Source: Lachnospiraceae bacterium (lineage in GTDB: Bacteria; Bacillota; Clostridia; Lachnospirales; Lachnospiraceae). From it: a stretch of DNA of 64,000 nt. The notes beneath the pieces were generated by a model. The model did not search any database, was not told the DNA's origin, and saw only the letters and a program-made list of their open reading frames with translations. The stretch is taken from assembly GCA_017460885.1 (NCBI GenBank), contig JAFUAB010000009.1, positions 1-64,000 of the forward strand, in the 5' to 3' direction. The translations under genes were made by a program, and so were the position numbers. This document shows, piece by piece, positions 60,697 to 64,000 of the stretch (positions within the stretch are counted from its first letter, which is position 1; every line of letters starts with the position of its first letter).

Positions 60697-63225
60697 TCAT
60701 CTTATATCAAAAACACTGACCGCATGTAATCCCCTGACAGATCCCGATAGGATCCTGACCGACCTGCTCCCCGGCTCCATGTCAAAAAAGTTATCAGAAA
60801 GCTTAAGATCCCCGGCACTGTTGTCAAGCATGATCTTCTGGGCATAGGCGCCGGATGTAACAGTGATCACATCGTCTTCCGTCTCCGTCACAAGCTCGGG
60901 GTCGGCAAAGTGATAGTGCTTCGGAGCGGTGAATATGCAGCTGCCCTCGGAAACGGTCTGTCCCTCCGAAACGAATTCGAACCAGAGATAGGTGCTTAAC
61001 TCATCCATATCGGACACATCGGTCTTATCAAACCATACCGAGGAAAGAGCGGGTACATCGGCGATAAAGCTTCCGGATCTCAATTCCCTGCCGTAGGGAT
61101 CGCAAAGCCTCCATCTGACCACTCCCGATACAGCCTCCGTGCTCTCATTAGAGATATTCAGTCTGAAGTTCTTATCTATCGGATGAGGTTCGGCGATGCA
61201 ATCCGGTCTCAGATTGATCTCTCCGTTTTCCTCGGCGGAGATAAGAACGGGGGCAAACATCCTTCGTTCGCCGTAATGCAGAGCCTTCCAACGGCCATAA
61301 TAATCTATGCTTGCCCAGCTTGCCACCGGCCAGATATCGTTAAGCTGCCATACCACGGTTCCCATGCATCTGCCACGGTGACGCCTGAAGTGTTCCACTC
61401 CGTATCTGATAGCGTCAAGCTGCAGCAGCTGGGATGCATACAGCAGCATTTCAAAGCTCGAAGGATACAGATATGTCGCACTTAAGTATTTGATGATCTT
61501 GCCGTTGGCGGCACGGTTTCTCTGATGCATCTCCATTACCCGCGAAAAGACATTCATATCCCCGGGTTCGGCAAAGCTTTTTATAGTCTGTATGCACGGG
61601 AAAGACTGGAATCCGAATTCCGACAGGTATCTGAAATAATACCTGCGGTAATCCGTAAACGGCTTTTCTCCGTGCCAGACGTCCCAATAGTGCGCATCAC
61701 CGATGTTTTCGTTCCATGGATCATCGTAATTACCGCCTGCCGATGGTGACGACGGCCAGTAAAAGGTCTGGGGATCTTCCTTTTTGACTATATTAGGTAT
61801 GATATATTCAAAAAGCTTTATATAGTCGGATTTCTGTTTGGGCGTGGTCTGCCATACCCCGTCCAGAACCTGGGTCTCCATTTCATTGTTTCCGCACCAC
61901 ACTCCAAGGCTGGCATGATGTCTGAGCCTTCTGACATTCTCAACCGTCTCTATGGTAACATTTCGTTCAAAATCATCATCCAGCTCATAGGAAGCACAGG
62001 CATACATAAAGTCCTGCCAGACTATCAGTCCGAGTTCATCACAGGCATCGTAAAAGAAATCATCGGGATAGTATCCACCTCCCCACACCCTGATAACATT
62101 GTGATGAGCATCCGCCGCATCCTCAAGCAGTTTTCTGGTACGTTCGGGGGTTACACGCGAAAGGATGTTGTCCTCAGGTATGTAGTCGGCTCCCATCGCA
62201 AATATCTTGAGTCCGTTCACTTCATGGGCAAACATATTGCCCCATCTGTCCGGTTCGGTGTTCATCGTAACGGTGCGCAGACCGTATCTCACATGCCACT
62301 CATCCAATCCGGCGCCTGTCTCGTCAAAAATCCGTACGCTTATATCATACAGCGGCTGATCGCCATATCCGTTAGGCCACCATAGCTTCGCATCCCCGAT
62401 CCTTACATCATATCCCTGCAGATCGGCATTATCGATGGTCCAGCTGCGGCCTCCCGGCTCGGATACCGTGATCGACACTCTGGTAACCGTTGAAGGATCA
62501 TATATACCCTGAAAGATATCAAAAGTCAGTGTTACATCCGCTCTGTCCGTACAGCTCTGCTCAATGGTATCGCCGTCGTATCCGACGGAACTTATCCGGC
62601 GAAGCTTCTTTACTTCGTGTCTCTGGGTGATATGTACATGATCTATCCTGGCCTTGTCCCCCACCATGAGATATACCGGTCTCCAAATACCGGCATCGGG
62701 AAGTCTCGGTCCCCAGTCCCAGCCGAACATACAGTGAGCCTTACGTATATGCGGGAAACCGGTCATGCACTCTCCCGAACCGCCCGTAAAGCATTTTTCG
62801 TTTTCTTCACGGATATATTTCACCGGGCTGTGTATTATGACACGGATCGTATTGGTACCGACACGTCCGGTTGTATGTATATCGAATTCCCAGATACGGT
62901 GCATATTAAATGCATTACCTATCAGGACATCATTCAGATAGATATCCGCTATCGTATCGATCCCTTCAAATCTGAGAGAACAGCAATCCGATGCCAGCTG
63001 CTCCCATGTCAGTTCAAACGAGGATGAAAATTCAAAATCGTTGCCCATGAGCTTAAGCGCAGTCAGCTCATTATCCCTGTAGTAGGGATCCGGCATCCTG
63101 CCGGCATCAAGAAGGGCACTGTAAACACTTCCCGGGATTGAAACGGGCAGAGTCTCCGTAACCCCGTATACATTTTCTCCTATGATCCTTACAGTCCAGT
63201 CTTTGTCAATACTTATCCGATCCAT
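60697..63225 (-). CDS. GH2 beta-mannosidase
   Basis: It has 842 residues, full family length. The N-terminal jelly roll has VSIPGSVYSALLDAG and FEGIDTIADIYLND, and KAHCMFGWDWGPRLPDAGIW is a beta-mannosidase hallmark. The TIM barrel has VIRVWGGGYYPDD, acid/base Glu in CGNNEME (about 447) and nucleophile Glu in YLSEFGFQS (about 538). It removes terminal beta-mannose from manno-oligosaccharides. No signal peptide, so it is cytoplasmic and works on imported sugars. AGAGGAAGC precedes the ATG. Confidence 0.93.
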   Translation of the reverse strand: MDRISIDKDWTVRIIGENVYGVTETLPVSIPGSVYSALLDAGRMPDPYYRDNELTALKLMGNDFEFSSSFELTWEQLASDCCSLRFEGIDTIADIYLNDVLIGNAFNMHRIWEFDIHTTGRVGTNTIRVIIHSPVKYIREENEKCFTGGSGECMTGFPHIRKAHCMFGWDWGPRLPDAGIWRPVYLMVGDKARIDHVHITQRHEVKKLRRISSVGYDGDTIEQSCTDRADVTLTFDIFQGIYDPSTVTRVSITVSEPGGRSWTIDNADLQGYDVRIGDAKLWWPNGYGDQPLYDISVRIFDETGAGLDEWHVRYGLRTVTMNTEPDRWGNMFAHEVNGLKIFAMGADYIPEDNILSRVTPERTRKLLEDAADAHHNVIRVWGGGYYPDDFFYDACDELGLIVWQDFMYACASYELDDDFERNVTIETVENVRRLRHHASLGVWCGNNEMETQVLDGVWQTTPKQKSDYIKLFEYIIPNIVKKEDPQTFYWPSSPSAGGNYDDPWNENIGDAHYWDVWHGEKPFTDYRRYYFRYLSEFGFQSFPCIQTIKSFAEPGDMNVFSRVMEMHQRNRAANGKIIKYLSATYLYPSSFEMLLYASQLLQLDAIRYGVEHFRRHRGRCMGTVVWQLNDIWPVASWASIDYYGRWKALHYGERRMFAPVLISAEENGEINLRPDCIAEPHPIDKNFRLNISNESTEAVSGVVRWRLCDPYGRELRSGSFIADVPALSSVWFDKTDVSDMDELSTYLWFEFVSEGQTVSEGSCIFTAPKHYHFADPELVTETEDDVITVTSGAYAQKIMLDNSAGDLKLSDNFFDMEPGSRSVRILSGSVRGLHAVSVFDIR

Positions 63226-63260
63226 ATGCTTCCTCTCGTTGGCTCTGCGATACCAAAAAA

Positions 63261-63286
63261 ATAGACCTGCAAAAATGCAGGCCTAT
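63261..63286 (-). terminator. Terminator after the right-edge gene
   Basis: Eleven-base arms (ATAGGCCTGCA / TGCAGGTCTAT, one G-T pair) with a TTTT loop, then a T7 run on the minus strand. Confidence 0.88.
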
Positions 63287-63296
63287 CAGTCTGTGA

Positions 63297-63995
63297 TCAG
63301 TTCACACTATTATCCGCAAAAATATCCTTGACCAGATCCACGCGTCCGTTTTCGCCTGCCGTAGCATATGCCTCGGTCATAAGCGCATCATTTGAAGCCT
63401 CGGCATTTAATGCACCAAGCTCCTCGGCGGTCTCGGAAAGATTATCCTGAACCTCCTGCTTTCTTCCGTTATCCTCGGGAGCATTCATCTCGTCAAGCCG
63501 TTCTCTTCTGTCCATTTCGGCATTGTAAGCACGGCTGTCGATCTTGCCCTGTCTGTACAAGGTGTCGATCATGTCATCGGAATATCCGGTAAGTGATGCC
63601 GATCTTGCGGCATCCGCTGCCTCCTCCGCCTTCTGCTCATCCTTTTTTTCCTGTTCCTTCTTCAGCTGTTCGATGACTTTGGACGATTCCGATGGTTCGG
63701 AAAGAGCTTTGATACGCTCCTTAGCCTTTTCATCGTCTTCAGTCTGCTGCTCCTGTCCCTTCAGAAGAACATAACCGTCATCGAGTGCCTGCAGTGCCTC
63801 CGGTCTGGCAGTCATGGTATCTCCGTCCTCGGAAATATCCAGAACATCTCCGTAAACGCCCTTGGCCGCGGTATCCTCGGTCTTTAATGCGGCAGCCTGG
63901 GAAGATACTTCCTCCGCAGCTTTTGTCTGCTGCCTGTCTGTATTCAAGGATGCTTCCCTGATACTCTGTGCCCTGACTGCAGACTCTGCCTGCAT
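63297..63995 (-). CDS. Charged, helix-rich protein of unknown function (start may lie beyond the window)
   Basis: It has 232 residues as seen from ATG 63995, which is 5 bases from the edge, so the true start may be further out. No family is recognised. It is rich in Glu, Ala, Lys and Gln, with a likely coiled coil at 90-135 (KVIEQLKKEQEKKDEQKAEE) and a short conserved-looking piece YSDDMIDTLYRQGKIDSRAY, which could be a helix pair. No signal peptide or membrane helix is visible. A strong terminator follows. Confidence 0.65.
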   Translation of the reverse strand: MQAESAVRAQSIREASLNTDRQQTKAAEEVSSQAAALKTEDTAAKGVYGDVLDISEDGDTMTARPEALQALDDGYVLLKGQEQQTEDDEKAKERIKALSEPSESSKVIEQLKKEQEKKDEQKAEEAADAARSASLTGYSDDMIDTLYRQGKIDSRAYNAEMDRRERLDEMNAPEDNGRKQEVQDNLSETAEELGALNAEASNDALMTEAYATAGENGRVDLVKDIFADNSVN

Positions 63996-64000
63996 GGAAT

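Overview
The window reads as a chromosome segment of a Gram-positive anaerobe of the Clostridia, most likely Lachnospiraceae (rumen or gut type). The grounds are an scfA/scfB (SCIFF ranthipeptide) pair next to a SecD-SecF fusion, a SigI/RsgI pair, DinR-type SOS boxes at recA, RqcH, a DUF4349 lipoprotein, AGGAGG-type ribosome sites, and plant-polysaccharide enzymes (GH5, GH2 beta-mannosidase). This is inference from gene content; there is no rRNA or tRNA in the window. Nearly all genes lie on the minus strand, and no gene-free stretch exceeds about 225 bases.

Left third (1-26000, read right to left): an unusual accessory block. A 3592-residue secreted protein is followed by a thioredoxin-type lipoprotein, a STAS-kinase fusion, two ABC exporter half-transporters, a GrpB-family protein and a Fic-like protein. 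It ends in a second giant secreted protein with BspA-type leucine-rich repeats that runs off the left edge. The six middle genes overlap one another, and no minus-strand terminator is visible between the first giant and the second. I read it as one export and modification operon for giant surface proteins; this is the best candidate for an undescribed system here.

26100-34910: a GH5 glycanase with uridine phosphorylase, then housekeeping genes in a familiar order: yicC-gmk-rpoZ-rimO-pgsA-cinA, then recA-recX behind an SOS promoter.

35000-42710: envelope genes (GT-C-like membrane protein, MATE transporter, MurJ/SpoVB-type flippase, GT4 glycosyltransferase) around rqcH, with two divergent promoter regions where start codons sit almost on the -10 boxes.

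42730-48860: a SigI/RsgI-type sigma/anti-sigma pair, glycogen synthase, dCMP deaminase and recJ. 48880-52710: secDF, scfB and scfA. 52770-60580: recO, era, a DUF4349 lipoprotein, an M16 protease, an unknown protein, a sigma-70-like protein that lacks the DNA-recognition parts, and a rhomboid-like membrane protein with a zinc ribbon. 60690-64000: GH2 beta-mannosidase and a charged protein of unknown function at the right edge.
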